A stretch of DNA of 64,000 nucleotides, from contig NZ_JAQWGS010000011.1 in the NCBI RefSeq assembly GCF_029238095.1, positions 1 through 64,000 of the forward strand. The letters are read 5' to 3'. The position numbers and the translations under genes are program-made. A model generated the notes under the pieces. That model saw only the letters and a list, made by a program, of their open reading frames with translations. It did no database searches and had not been told where the DNA came from. This DNA is from Lacinutrix sp. Lineage in GTDB: Bacteria > Bacteroidota > Bacteroidia > Flavobacteriales > Flavobacteriaceae. Of the stretch, positions 18,067 to 27,075 are shown one piece after another (positions within the stretch are counted from its first letter, which is position 1; each line of letters begins with the position of its first letter).

Positions 18067-18093
18067 CCTGTAAATTGTTTAAAACCTGACAGG
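18067..18093. repeat. Degenerate copy of a CCTGT...ACAGG hairpin repeat
   Basis: CCTGT at the 5' end and ACAGG at the 3' end flank an AT-rich centre with the AAAACCTG block. The same element, better preserved, occurs between tyrA and the DAHP synthase gene (19009-19035). Confidence 0.6.
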
Positions 18094-18147
18094 TATAAAA
18101 TATAAAATAATATAATTCTTCCTTTTGGGAAGCTATCTAAAAGACAG

Positions 18148-19005
18148 ATGGGAATAAATAACATATACATAATTGGTGTAGGATTAATAGGAGGGAGTTT
18201 GGCTTTAGATATAAAGAAAAAACGACCAGAAGCTACTATTTATGGTATAGATAATAACGCACAGCATTTGTCGGAAGCTCTGGAGTTACAAGTTATCGAC
18301 GCAGAAGCTACGTTAGAGGATTTGGATAAAGCAGATTTGATTGTATTATCTATTCCTGTAGATGCTGCTGTTGCTTTATTACCAAAAGTATTAGATAAAG
18401 TGTCAGACTTTGGTTTAGTTGTAGATGTCGGTTCTACTAAATTAGATATTTGTAAGGTGGTAGAACATCATCCAAAGCGAAGAAACTTTTTAGCCATGCA
18501 TCCTATTGCAGGAACAGAATTTTCTGGTCCCAAAGCAGCAATTCTAGATTTGTTTCAGCATAAAACAAACATTGTTTGCGAAGTTGAAAAAACTGCTTTC
18601 AAACTTCAAGAGAAAGCATTAAATCTGTTTACAGAAATAGGCATGAGAATGCGTTATATGAATCCAGAATCTCACGATAAACACATTGCTTACGTATCGC
18701 ATTTATCGCACATAAGTGCTTTTATGCTAGGAAAAACAGTAATAGAAAAGGAAAAAAACGAACGTGATATTTTCGATATGGCAGGTTCTGGTTTTGAGAG
18801 TACAGTACGTTTGGCAAAAAGTTCTCCAGCCATGTGGACACCAATTTTTAAACAAAATAAAGATAACGTGGTTGAAACTTTAGAAGATTACATTACCAAT
18901 CTTACAAAGTTTAAAAACATGATGCAAAATGATGATTTCGAAGGTGTTTTTAATGAAATGAAAGATACCAATTACATCAAACAGATATTAAACGGAATAA
19001 AATAA
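18148..19005 (+). CDS. tyrA: Prephenate dehydrogenase
   Basis: A 285-residue NAD(P)-dependent enzyme converting prephenate to 4-hydroxyphenylpyruvate for tyrosine. The nucleotide-binding GVGLIGGSLALDI is at residues 10-22 with the acidic residue of GIDNN following at the end of strand 2. The conserved HPIAGTEFSGP is near residue 119 and the catalytic-region His in YVSHLSHISAF near residue 185. It has no fused chorismate mutase or ACT domain; chorismate mutase is instead fused to the DAHP synthase encoded next. It follows the aminotransferase gene after 84 bases holding a degenerate hairpin repeat. Confidence 0.93.
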   Translation: MGINNIYIIGVGLIGGSLALDIKKKRPEATIYGIDNNAQHLSEALELQVIDAEATLEDLDKADLIVLSIPVDAAVALLPKVLDKVSDFGLVVDVGSTKLDICKVVEHHPKRRNFLAMHPIAGTEFSGPKAAILDLFQHKTNIVCEVEKTAFKLQEKALNLFTEIGMRMRYMNPESHDKHIAYVSHLSHISAFMLGKTVIEKEKNERDIFDMAGSGFESTVRLAKSSPAMWTPIFKQNKDNVVETLEDYITNLTKFKNMMQNDDFEGVFNEMKDTNYIKQILNGIK

Positions 19006-19008
19006 GTT

Positions 19009-19035
19009 CCTGTAAGGTTTTAAAAACCTGACAGG
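19009..19035. repeat. CCTGT...ACAGG hairpin repeat between tyrA and the DAHP synthase gene
   Basis: CCTGTAAGGTTT pairs with AAACCTGACAGG over 12 positions with one A-G mismatch. There is no T run in the sense of transcription, so it is unlikely to be a strong terminator. A decayed copy is at 18067-18093. Confidence 0.65.
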
Positions 19036-19052
19036 TATTAAAAAAAAGTAAT

Positions 19053-20135
19053 ATGGAAAATAAAAAAGAAATGAGGAACTGGTTGGATGCCATGAATTTA
19101 GAACATCCATTAGTAATTGCTGGACCATGTAGCGCAGAGACAGAAGCGCAAGTTTTAAAAATAGCGCACGAGCTTAAAGATACTGACGTAAGTTATTTTA
19201 GAGCAGGTATTTGGAAACCACGTACACGTCCAGGAATGTTTGAAGGCGTTGGTGCATTAGGTTTAAATTGGCTTAAAAAGGTAAAAGCGGAAACAGGAAT
19301 GAAAACCTGTACAGAAGTAGCAAACGCTGCACACGTAAAGTTAGCGATAGAAAATGATGTCGATTTACTTTGGATTGGTGCACGCTCTACCGTAAGTCCA
19401 TTTATTATGCAAGAATTGGCAGATGCTTTAGCTGGAACCGATAAAATAGTGTTGGTAAAAAATCCATTAAATCCAGATTTAGCCTTATGGTTAGGTGGAA
19501 TAGAACGATTATATACTGCTGGTATTAAAAACCTAGGAGCGATACACAGAGGGTTTTCAACATACGAAAAAACCAAATATAGAAACATTCCAGAATGGCA
19601 AATTGCAATCGAGTTTCAAAACAGATTTCCAGACTTACCTTTAATTAACGATCCATCGCATATTACAGGAAAGCGTGATATGGTTTTTGATGTGTCTCAA
19701 ACAGCATTAGACCTTAATTTCGATGGTTTAATGGTAGAAACACACACAGACCCAGATAATGCATGGAGTGATGCTGCACAACAAGTAACACCAACAGCAC
19801 TAATTAAAATGATGCAAGATTTAAAAATCCGAAAAGTTAGTGATCCTGAGGAAGCTTTCAATAGTGAGTTAACTAACCTAAGAGCTCAAATAGATGTTGT
19901 AGATAATCAACTTATCGATTTAATGGGTAAGCGTATGCAAGTAGCAGATGGTATTGGTAAACTTAAGAAAGAGAAAAATGTTGCTGTTTTACAAAGTAAG
20001 CGTTGGAACGAAATCTTAGGAAAAATGGTGCTTCAAGGTGATGAAAAAGGTTTAAGCGAAGAGTTTATTTTAAAACTCTTTAAAGCTATTCACCAAGAAT
20101 CTATTAATCATCAAGAGAAAATTCTTAAAGGATAG
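19053..20135 (+). CDS. Bifunctional DAHP synthase / chorismate mutase (type II)
   Basis: A 360-residue fusion. Residues 1-260 are a class I-beta (KDOPS-like) 3-deoxy-7-phosphoheptulonate synthase, with the motif VIAGPCSAETE at residues 21-31 and the metal/PEP segments PRTRPGMFEG and NDPSHITGKRD. Residues 270-360 are an AroQ-type chorismate mutase (LRAQIDVVDNQLIDLMGKRMQ). The first reaction opens the shikimate pathway; the second commits chorismate to Phe/Tyr. In such fusions the mutase domain commonly mediates prephenate feedback. It is the last gene of the operon under the aromatic attenuator, so both pathway entry and branch enzymes share one control. Confidence 0.95.
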   Translation: MENKKEMRNWLDAMNLEHPLVIAGPCSAETEAQVLKIAHELKDTDVSYFRAGIWKPRTRPGMFEGVGALGLNWLKKVKAETGMKTCTEVANAAHVKLAIENDVDLLWIGARSTVSPFIMQELADALAGTDKIVLVKNPLNPDLALWLGGIERLYTAGIKNLGAIHRGFSTYEKTKYRNIPEWQIAIEFQNRFPDLPLINDPSHITGKRDMVFDVSQTALDLNFDGLMVETHTDPDNAWSDAAQQVTPTALIKMMQDLKIRKVSDPEEAFNSELTNLRAQIDVVDNQLIDLMGKRMQVADGIGKLKKEKNVAVLQSKRWNEILGKMVLQGDEKGLSEEFILKLFKAIHQESINHQEKILKG

Positions 20136-20158
20136 TAAGTTTTAGTAATTTTTTAAAC

Positions 20159-20205
20159 ATGCCATTATTAGTTAATCATTTTTAAATATTAATTAATAGT
20201 GGCAT
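20159..20205 (+). other. Eighteen-base-pair hairpin just upstream of rsgA
   Basis: 20159-20176 pairs with 20188-20205 over 18 positions (two of them G-T pairs) around an 11-base loop. It starts 23 bases after the DAHP synthase stop codon and ends 11 bases before the rsgA ATG. There is no T run, so it could be a weak end-of-operon structure, an mRNA-stability element, or a control element for rsgA translation. Confidence 0.7.
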
Positions 20206-20216
20206 CTTTGTATTGA

Positions 20217-21167
20217 ATGACAGGACTAGTATATAAATCTACAGGAAGTTGGTACACCGTTAAGACAGCGCTTGGTACAACTTACGAATGCCGAATTAAA
20301 GGTAAATTTCGTTTACAAGGTATAAAAAGCACAAATCCAATTGCTGTAGGCGATTATGTGGATTTTGAATTAGATACTAAAAGTGACCAAGAGACAGGTG
20401 TAATAAATAAAATTCACGATCGCGAGAATTATATTGTTAGAAAATCGGTTAATTTATCTAAGCAAACACATATTATCGCTTCTAATATCGATCAGGTTTT
20501 TCTATTAATTACTATAGATAATCCTCCTACATTTACCAGTTTTATCGATCGTTTTTTAGTAACAGCGCAAGCGTATTCCATTAAAACAATATTAGTTTTT
20601 AATAAAATAGACACCTATAATGAAGATACTATTTTAGAGGTAAAATATTTAGAGCATATCTATAGAAATACTGGTTACGAATGCGTAAGTGTTTCGGCCA
20701 AAACTGGAGAGAATATAGATAAAATTAAAGCTTTAATGGAAGGTAAAGTTAGTGTATTTACTGGTCATTCTGGAGTTGGGAAATCTACTTTAGTAAATAC
20801 TATTGAACCTAGTTTAGATTTAAAAACAAAATCTATTTCTACGCAACACTCTCAAGGACAACACACCACCACATTTGCAGAAATGTTCGACTTAAGTTTT
20901 TATGCAAAAATTATTGATACACCAGGAATTAAAGGTTTTGGTGTTGTAGATATGGAAAAAGAAGAAATCAGCGATTATTTCCCAGAGTTTTTTAAATTAA
21001 GTCAGGACTGTAAATTTAATAATTGTCTACATATAGAAGAACCAAAATGTGCTGTAAAAGAAGCCTTAGAAAAAGATGAAATTGCAGCTTCTAGATACCG
21101 AAGCTATATTCAAATTATTGAAGGTGACGACCAGCATTACAGAACAGATATTTGGGATAAAGAATAA
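20217..21167 (+). CDS. rsgA: Ribosome small-subunit-dependent GTPase A
   Basis: A 316-residue circularly permuted GTPase that checks late 30S maturation. Order along the chain: N-terminal OB fold, then NKID (G4, about residue 125), GHSGVGKST (G1, about residue 183), a TT-containing switch (QHTTTFAEM) and DTPG (G3, about residue 239), then a C-terminal zinc-binding motif (CKFNNCLHIEEPKC). This order is diagnostic of RsgA/YjeQ. It lies downstream of the aromatic operon behind a strong hairpin, and 12 bases upstream of dtd, with which it is probably cotranscribed. Confidence 0.95.
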   Translation: MTGLVYKSTGSWYTVKTALGTTYECRIKGKFRLQGIKSTNPIAVGDYVDFELDTKSDQETGVINKIHDRENYIVRKSVNLSKQTHIIASNIDQVFLLITIDNPPTFTSFIDRFLVTAQAYSIKTILVFNKIDTYNEDTILEVKYLEHIYRNTGYECVSVSAKTGENIDKIKALMEGKVSVFTGHSGVGKSTLVNTIEPSLDLKTKSISTQHSQGQHTTTFAEMFDLSFYAKIIDTPGIKGFGVVDMEKEEISDYFPEFFKLSQDCKFNNCLHIEEPKCAVKEALEKDEIAASRYRSYIQIIEGDDQHYRTDIWDKE

Positions 21168-21179
21168 TAGGAGTATAAA

Positions 21180-21632
21180 ATGAGAGTTGTTATCCAAAGA
21201 GTTTTAAATGCAAGTGTTACAATTGAAGACAAAACTGTAGCTTCAATAGACAACGGACTTTTAATTCTTTTAGGTATTGTTGCCGAAGACACTCAAGAAG
21301 ACATTACTTGGTTAACTAATAAAGTTGCAAATCTTCGTATTTTTGAAGACCAAAATGGTGTCATGAATACCTCTTTATTAGATATTAAAGGCGACGCCAT
21401 AGTGGTAAGTCAGTTTACATTGTATGCAAGTACAAAAAAAGGGAATAGGCCAAGTTATATTAAAGCCGCACGACCAGAAGTTGCAATACCTCTCTATAAA
21501 ACATTTAACACAACTTTAGAGGCTGTGCTAAAAAAACCAATACAAACTGGTATTTTTGGAGCAGATATGAAAGTACAATTAATAAATTCTGGACCAGTTA
21601 CCATTATTATAGATTCTAAAAACAGAGAATAA
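21180..21632 (+). CDS. dtd: D-aminoacyl-tRNA deacylase
   Basis: A 150-residue enzyme that hydrolyses D-aminoacyl-tRNAs (and Gly-tRNA-Ala), protecting translation from D-amino acids. Both active-site motifs are visible: SQFTLYA (about residues 79-85) and NSGPVTI (about residues 138-144), which supply the cross-subunit chiral pocket. The length is typical. It starts 12 bases after the rsgA stop codon. Confidence 0.95.
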   Translation: MRVVIQRVLNASVTIEDKTVASIDNGLLILLGIVAEDTQEDITWLTNKVANLRIFEDQNGVMNTSLLDIKGDAIVVSQFTLYASTKKGNRPSYIKAARPEVAIPLYKTFNTTLEAVLKKPIQTGIFGADMKVQLINSGPVTIIIDSKNRE

Positions 21633-21698
21633 TTTTTTTTCATTTATATTTATTATCAAATTGCTATTAGTTATTTTTTTAATTTCCAAACCAACCAA

Positions 21699-23594
21699 AT
21701 GTCCCATAAATTAGCATTAAACTTATTTTTTTTACTATTTAGTGTAATTGGCACTTCTCAATCAAGTAAAACCAACGCATTCACCATAAGTTCTGAATTA
21801 AAAGAGCATGCAAATGCAGTAATTAGACACCAATCTTTAGAAATAGAAATTAAAGATTACAATAAAATGATTGTAACAGAGCATCGCATAGTTACAGTTT
21901 TAAACGAGTATGGTATAAAAAAAACAGGAGCTTATTTAGGATACGATGATGCTGTTAATATTAAAGAGGTTAAAGCTATAGTTTACGATGCTTTAGGTGA
22001 AGAAATAAAAAGTTTTAAAGAAAAAGAGTTTAAAGATGTAAGTTCAATTTCCGGTGGTACTTTGTTTTCAGATAATAGAGAGAAGTACTTAAGTTATACA
22101 CCATCAAGCTATCCATATACAGTGGAATTCGAAGCGCAATATGTTACTTCTACAACCGCTTTTATGCCAAGGTGGATACCTATAGAAGGTTATTTTATTA
22201 GTACAGAGTTTTCAAGTTTTAAAGTGGTTAATAGTTCAGGAGTTATTTTAAAAAAGAAAACATCAAATTTTGAAAATTACAACATTACAGAGGTTTCAGA
22301 TTTCCATTTTGAAGCTAATAATTTGAAGGCTATAAAAGCTGAAGCATTTGCACCAGATTTTTCTGTATTTGCACCAGAGTTAAAGTTGGCTTTACAAGAG
22401 TTTGATATGAAAGGCGTAAAAGGAATAAACACAAGCTGGCAGTCTTTTGGTAAGTGGGTAGATACAGACTTAAATAAAGACACAGAAGTCTTACCTGAAA
22501 ACGTAATTACCGAAATCACAAAGCTAACATCAGCTGCTAGTTCTGATATAGAGAAAGCCAAAATAGTCTATAAATATATGCAAGACAAAACACGTTACAT
22601 AAGCGTTCAAGTTGGTATTGGAGGTTGGAAACCAATGTTAGCAAGCGATGTAGATAAATTAAGTTATGGTGATTGTAAAGCGTTGTCTAATTATACAAAA
22701 GCATTACTGAAAGCTGTTGGTATAGATTCTTATTACACCCTTATTTATGGTAAAAGAGATATAGAAAGTATAGATAAAGCGTTTTCTTCGCAACAAGGAA
22801 ACCATGCCATTCTAGCAATGCCATATCAAGACAATTATGTGTTTTTAGAATGCACCAGTCAAACCACACCATTTGGCTATATTGCTAATTTTACAGACGA
22901 TAGAGACGCTTTAATTATTACTCCAGAAGGTGGTAAAATCGTACATACAACTGTATACAATACAGAAGGTAATACTCAAAAAAGTCAAGCATCAATAACT
23001 TTAGATGAAACTGGAGCATTTACAGCAAAACTTGAAATTGCTTCTAAAGGAACGCAATATAATAAGTATAAAAGTTTAGAGGACAAAGAAGACAAAGACA
23101 AAACACTTTATTACAAAAATAAATACGATAATATTAATAATCTAGAGATAGTTTCTATGCGTTTTAATAATAATAAAGACAATATTGTTTACACAGAAAA
23201 CTTAAAATTAAAGGCTTCTAAATATGGTTCAAGAGCAGGAAACAGAATTCTATTAATACCAAATGTGTTTAATAAAAATACATACATTCCACCACGATAT
23301 CAAGAAAGAACCTTGCCTTTTGAGATAGATAGAGGTTTTGTAGATGAAGATGAATATATTTTCACTCTCTCTAATACTTTAACTGTTGAAGCCTTGTTTG
23401 ATGCAGTTTCATTAACCAGTAAGTTTGGAGAGTACAATGCTAAAATTGAAAAATTAACAGATAATCAGTTAAAGTATACACGAAAATTAACTTTAAATAA
23501 AGGTAAATATACAAAGGAAGATTACAAGGCTTTTCGGAAATTTTACAGCAACATAGTAAAGCACGATAAGTCTAAAATAGCATTAAAAAAATAA
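21699..23594 (+). CDS. Exported DUF3857/transglutaminase-like protein
   Basis: A 631-residue protein with a signal peptide (residues 1-21, ending GTSQ). The first third matches the DUF3857 beta domain; the middle is a transglutaminase-like core with the nucleophile in LSYGDCKALSNYTKALL (Cys near residue 328) and a His in QGNHAILAMPYQ (about residue 369). The last third is beta-rich. Such proteins are common in Bacteroidota envelopes; whether they cross-link or hydrolyse peptides is unknown. It is followed after 11 bases by the YdjM-like gene. Confidence 0.85.
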   Translation: MSHKLALNLFFLLFSVIGTSQSSKTNAFTISSELKEHANAVIRHQSLEIEIKDYNKMIVTEHRIVTVLNEYGIKKTGAYLGYDDAVNIKEVKAIVYDALGEEIKSFKEKEFKDVSSISGGTLFSDNREKYLSYTPSSYPYTVEFEAQYVTSTTAFMPRWIPIEGYFISTEFSSFKVVNSSGVILKKKTSNFENYNITEVSDFHFEANNLKAIKAEAFAPDFSVFAPELKLALQEFDMKGVKGINTSWQSFGKWVDTDLNKDTEVLPENVITEITKLTSAASSDIEKAKIVYKYMQDKTRYISVQVGIGGWKPMLASDVDKLSYGDCKALSNYTKALLKAVGIDSYYTLIYGKRDIESIDKAFSSQQGNHAILAMPYQDNYVFLECTSQTTPFGYIANFTDDRDALIITPEGGKIVHTTVYNTEGNTQKSQASITLDETGAFTAKLEIASKGTQYNKYKSLEDKEDKDKTLYYKNKYDNINNLEIVSMRFNNNKDNIVYTENLKLKASKYGSRAGNRILLIPNVFNKNTYIPPRYQERTLPFEIDRGFVDEDEYIFTLSNTLTVEALFDAVSLTSKFGEYNAKIEKLTDNQLKYTRKLTLNKGKYTKEDYKAFRKFYSNIVKHDKSKIALKK

Positions 23595-23605
23595 TTTAAA
23601 AAAAT

Positions 23606-24124
23606 ATGGCATCAATTTTTGGTCATGGATTAGTTGGTTTTACATTAGTCAAAATCGCTAAAGGGAAGACCAATAAATTACTGCTATTCTTAGCTATTGG
23701 CTCTGCTTTAGTCCCAGATTTAGATGTTATAACATTTGGTAAAATACCATATTCACATCCTTTTGGACATCGTGGTTTTACTCATTCAATAGTTTTTGCT
23801 CTGTTTTGGGCAACAGTTTTGTCGTTCATTTTTACAAAAACAAAAAAGAAACTTTTCTTTATAGTTATCTTTCTTTCTACGCTCTCTCATGGTGTTTTAG
23901 ATGCTATAACAACAGGAGGAAGAGGTGTTGGTTTTTTTATTCCGTTTAATAATGAACGGTTTTTCTTTCCGTGGAAAGTTATAAAAGTATCACCAATTGG
24001 AATTAGCGAATTCTTTTCGAGTTGGGGTATGCAAGTTATTTTAAACGAATTAAAATATATTGGTATTCCATGCCTAATAGTTTTATTATTTTTGCACTAT
24101 AAAAACAAAGACAATGGACATTAA
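23606..24124 (+). CDS. YdjM-family membrane metal-dependent hydrolase (DUF457)
   Basis: A 172-residue inner-membrane protein. The conserved metal-binding pattern is visible: FGHGLVGFTL at the N-terminus, ALVPDLDVI near residue 38, and HPFGHRGFTHSIVF near residue 52, with SHGVLDAITTGG near residue 95. These His/Asp residues define the LexA-regulated YdjM-like hydrolase family. The physiological substrate is unknown. Its last 11 bases overlap the next gene, indicating cotranscription with the MazG-like gene. Confidence 0.85.
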   Translation: MASIFGHGLVGFTLVKIAKGKTNKLLLFLAIGSALVPDLDVITFGKIPYSHPFGHRGFTHSIVFALFWATVLSFIFTKTKKKLFFIVIFLSTLSHGVLDAITTGGRGVGFFIPFNNERFFFPWKVIKVSPIGISEFFSSWGMQVILNELKYIGIPCLIVLLFLHYKNKDNGH

Positions 24125-24440
24125 AAACGCACAACAAGAAGTAGATAATTGGATTAAAAACCATGGTGTTCGTTATTTTAATGAGCTCACCAATATGGCA
24201 CAACTTACAGAAGAAGTTGGAGAGGTTGCTAGAATTATTGCAAGACGCTATGGAGAACAGAGTGAAAAAGAAAGTGATAAAAATAAAGATTTAGGCGAAG
24301 AATTAGCAGATGTAATGTTTGTTGTTTTATGTCTTGCAAACCAAACAGGAATAGATTTGCAGGAGGCTTTCGATAAAAAGCTAGATATAAAAACGAAGCG
24401 TGATCACGATAGACACCACAATAACCAGAAGCTAAAATAA
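24114..24440 (+). CDS. MazG-like nucleotide pyrophosphohydrolase
   Basis: A 108-residue all-alpha NTP pyrophosphatase. The divalent-metal motif is seen as EEVGEVARI (about residues 31-39) and EELADVMFV (about residues 61-69), matching the EExxE...ExxD pattern of the MazG superfamily. Small single-domain members hydrolyse non-canonical or excess nucleoside triphosphates to monophosphates. The C-terminus is a basic/His-rich tail (KRDHDRHHNNQ). It overlaps the upstream gene by 11 bases and is followed after 33 bases by aroA. Confidence 0.88.
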   Translation: MDIKNAQQEVDNWIKNHGVRYFNELTNMAQLTEEVGEVARIIARRYGEQSEKESDKNKDLGEELADVMFVVLCLANQTGIDLQEAFDKKLDIKTKRDHDRHHNNQKLK

Positions 24441-24473
24441 ACTTCCAATTCTTCAAAGTATTCAAATTATAAA

Positions 24474-25703
24474 ATGAATTTAAAACTCAAACAGTCTTAT
24501 ATAAAACAACAGTCTTCAATCCAAATTACAGGCTCTAAAAGCGAGTCTAATAGATTGTTATTACTTCAAGCATTATATCCAGAGATAAAAATTGAAAACG
24601 TCTCTAATAGCGACGATTCTCAATTAATGACAAAAGCCTTAGCTTCCACAGAAGAAGAAATAGACATTCATCACGCAGGAACAGCCATGCGCTTTTTAAC
24701 AGCCTATTTTGCTACTCAAAAAGATAGAGAAACCATACTTACAGGTTCTAAACGCATGAAAGAAAGACCAATTAAAATTTTGGTCGATGCCTTAAATCAA
24801 TTAGGCGCTAATATTTCATATCAAGAAAAAGAAGGCTATCCACCACTTTTAATACACGGTAAAGTACTCAATAAAAATAAGGTGACTTTAAAGGCAAATG
24901 TTAGTAGCCAATACATTTCGGCGATATTATTAATTGCGTCTAAACTCGAAAATGGTATTGTACTTACTTTAAATGGAAAGATAACATCTGTGCCTTATAT
25001 TAATATGACTTTAGATTTATTAAAACGTATTGGTGTAGCCTCAACATTTATAGATAACACCATAACGGTTAATCCAAAAAGAGAAGCTATAAAAAACACG
25101 TTGTTAACTGTGGAATCCGATTGGTCATCTGCCTCATATTATTACAGTATTGTTGCACTTTCTAAAATAGGAACTACTATAGAATTGTCATCATACACTA
25201 AAAATAGTTTACAAGGCGACTCTGCTCTAACAGAATTATATAAAAGTTTTGGTGTTAAAACAACCTATAAAGAACAATCTATTGTTATTGAAAAAATAAA
25301 AACAATTAGCCAAGAGACTAGTATTGATTTCGATTTGGCAAATGCACCAGATATTGCGCAAACCATCGCAGTAACAGCTTTTGCTTTAGGTTTAAAATCT
25401 AATTTAACAGGATTACACACCCTTAAAATCAAAGAGACCGATAGATTAGAAGCGTTAAAAACAGAAATTGAAAAATTAGGTGGGCAAATAAAAATCACAA
25501 ATGAGAGTCTTCATCTTTCAGCTTCAAAAAAAATAAAAAAACATATGGTAATCGCAACCTACAACGACCATAGAATGGCCATGGCTTTCGCACCTTTAGC
25601 CTTAAAAGTGCCAGTAGAAATTGAAGATTATACTGTGGTTTCAAAATCGTATCCAACGTTTTGGAAAGACTTAAATAGCTTAGGAATAGAAATTAATAAA
25701 TAA
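24474..25703 (+). CDS. aroA: 3-phosphoshikimate 1-carboxyvinyltransferase (EPSP synthase)
   Basis: A 409-residue enzyme of the shikimate pathway, joining PEP to shikimate-3-phosphate. The N-terminal substrate motif SKSESNRLLLLQ is at residues 21-32, the AGTAMRFLTAYFA segment is near residue 62, and the C-terminal KETDRLEALKTEIEKLGG and YNDHRMAMAFAPLAL segments are intact. It is slightly shorter than enterobacterial AroA, as is normal in Bacteroidota. It supplies chorismate for the aromatic operon upstream but lies several genes away and does not appear to be under its attenuator. Confidence 0.95.
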   Translation: MNLKLKQSYIKQQSSIQITGSKSESNRLLLLQALYPEIKIENVSNSDDSQLMTKALASTEEEIDIHHAGTAMRFLTAYFATQKDRETILTGSKRMKERPIKILVDALNQLGANISYQEKEGYPPLLIHGKVLNKNKVTLKANVSSQYISAILLIASKLENGIVLTLNGKITSVPYINMTLDLLKRIGVASTFIDNTITVNPKREAIKNTLLTVESDWSSASYYYSIVALSKIGTTIELSSYTKNSLQGDSALTELYKSFGVKTTYKEQSIVIEKIKTISQETSIDFDLANAPDIAQTIAVTAFALGLKSNLTGLHTLKIKETDRLEALKTEIEKLGGQIKITNESLHLSASKKIKKHMVIATYNDHRMAMAFAPLALKVPVEIEDYTVVSKSYPTFWKDLNSLGIEINK

Positions 25704-25718
25704 TAATCACTCATTTAC

Positions 25719-25750
25719 TTGACAACGCCTATCTTGAGATTGTATATTTG
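25719..25750 (+). promoter_or_regulatory. queA promoter (TTG -33 and TATATTTG -7)
   Basis: TTG at 25719-25721 and TATATTTG at 25743-25750 are separated by 21 bases, an exact fit to the Bacteroidota promoter pattern. This also argues against the TTG at 25719 being a start codon. Confidence 0.7.
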
Positions 25751-25784
25751 CAACTTTCTAAACCTAAACACGTCAAGCATGAAA

Positions 25785-26834
25785 ATGAAATTATCACACT
25801 TTAACTTCGAATTACCCGAGGAGTTATTGGCAGAATATCCATCGGAAAATAGAGACGAAGCACGTTTAATGGTTTTAAATCGTAAAGAGCAAACCATAGA
25901 ACATAAACAATTTAAAGATATTATAGATTATTTTGATGAGGACGATGTCATGATTCTTAATGATACAAAAGTTTTTCCAGCTCGCCTTTTTGGAAACAAA
26001 GAAAAAACAGGAGCCAGAATAGAAGTCTTTTTATTACGCGAATTAAACGAAGAACAACGTCTTTGGGATGTACTTGTAGATCCAGCTCGTAAAATAAGAA
26101 TAGGAAATAAATTATACTTTGGTGACGACGAAAGTTTAGTTGCAGAGGTTATAGATAATACAACTTCAAGAGGAAGAACACTACGTTTCCTTTACGATGG
26201 TTCTTATACAGAGTTCCGTAAAAAATTAACCTCGTTAGGGCAAACACCATTACCTAAATATATTAAAAGAGAAGTAGAACCAGAAGACGAGGAGCGTTAT
26301 CAAACTATTTTTGCAGAAAAGGAAGGAGCTGTAGCAGCTCCAACTGCAGGAATGCATTTTTCTAAACACTTATTAAAGCGTTTAGAAATTAAAGGAGTAG
26401 ACTTTGCTAAAGTAACATTACACGTAGGTTTAGGCACCTTTAACTCTGTTGAGGTAGAAGATTTATCTAAACATAAAATGGATAGTGAAGAAGTGCAGAT
26501 AGGCTCAGAAACAGTAGAGAAAATAAATAAAGCGTTAAAAAATAGACGTCGTATTTGTGCAGTAGGTACAACAGCTATGCGAGCAGTAGAAAGTTCTGTA
26601 TCTTCAAACCAAACCTTAAATGAAATAGATGGTTGGACTAACAAATTTATTTTTCCTCCATACGATTTTAGTATTGCAAACAGTATGATTACAAATTTTC
26701 ATACACCAAAATCAACATTAATGATGATGGCTTCTGCTTTTGCAGGACACGATTTTATTAAAAAAGCATATGCCGAAGCGATAAAAGAAAAGTATAAATT
26801 CTACAGTTATGGAGATGCAATGTTAATTATCTAA
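25785..26834 (+). CDS. queA: tRNA preQ1(34) S-adenosylmethionine ribosyltransferase-isomerase
   Basis: A 349-residue enzyme that transfers and isomerises the ribosyl group of SAM onto preQ1-modified tRNA to make epoxyqueuosine. Recognised from the N-terminus [18 protein letters not shown], the segment [15 protein letters not shown], and [13 protein letters not shown] and [14 protein letters not shown] in the core. The start is set at ATG 25785 (family members begin MKLSHF); ATG 25779, two codons earlier, is equally usable. It has its own promoter immediately upstream and a terminator downstream. Confidence 0.95.
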   Translation: MKLSHFNFELPEELLAEYPSENRDEARLMVLNRKEQTIEHKQFKDIIDYFDEDDVMILNDTKVFPARLFGNKEKTGARIEVFLLRELNEEQRLWDVLVDPARKIRIGNKLYFGDDESLVAEVIDNTTSRGRTLRFLYDGSYTEFRKKLTSLGQTPLPKYIKREVEPEDEERYQTIFAEKEGAVAAPTAGMHFSKHLLKRLEIKGVDFAKVTLHVGLGTFNSVEVEDLSKHKMDSEEVQIGSETVEKINKALKNRRRICAVGTTAMRAVESSVSSNQTLNEIDGWTNKFIFPPYDFSIANSMITNFHTPKSTLMMMASAFAGHDFIKKAYAEAIKEKYKFYSYGDAMLII

Positions 26835-26859
26835 TTATCAATAACATACAAAAAAATAA

Positions 26860-26895
26860 AACCTCTTTTCGCTCTAAGTTAAAAGAGGTTTTTTT
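26860..26895 (+). terminator. Terminator of queA
   Basis: AACCTCTTTT (26860-26869) pairs perfectly with AAAAGAGGTT (26881-26890) and is followed by a T run. Confidence 0.9.
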
Positions 26896-26897
26896 AT

Positions 26898-27003
26898 GGC
26901 GTTACCTACTTTTGCTCTTTTAAAGCAAAAGCAGGTCAGGCTCTCGGCAGTCGCTCTCTGCGAGGAGCTTCAACAAGTGCCTCCATCCTTAACGCTGGCT
27001 TAC
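26898..27003. repeat. GC-richer intergenic repeat element (flavobacterial ITR-bounded type)
   Basis: A roughly 100-base noncoding block, visibly richer in G and C than its surroundings, bounded by GCGTTA (26899-26904) and its complement TAACGC (26990-26995). Inside are further hairpins: CTTTTGCT/AGCAAAAG, and CTCgGCAG/CTGCGAG. The layout (GGCGTTAC...GGTC-GGGCT-like core...TCCATCCTTAACGC) resembles a dispersed element I associate with Flavobacteriaceae genomes. It has no coding potential. It sits between the queA terminator and the rlmN promoter. Confidence 0.6.
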
Positions 27004-27057
27004 CATTAGTTTTTTTAGTAAAAAACAAAAAGTGTTAAGCAAACATCAATAATTAAT

Positions 27058-27065
27058 TACCTTTG
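27058..27065 (+). promoter_or_regulatory. -7 element of rlmN
   Basis: TACCTTTG matches TAnnTTTG exactly and ends 10 bases before the rlmN ATG, implying a very short leader. Confidence 0.55.
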
Positions 27066-27075
27066 TGCTAACACT

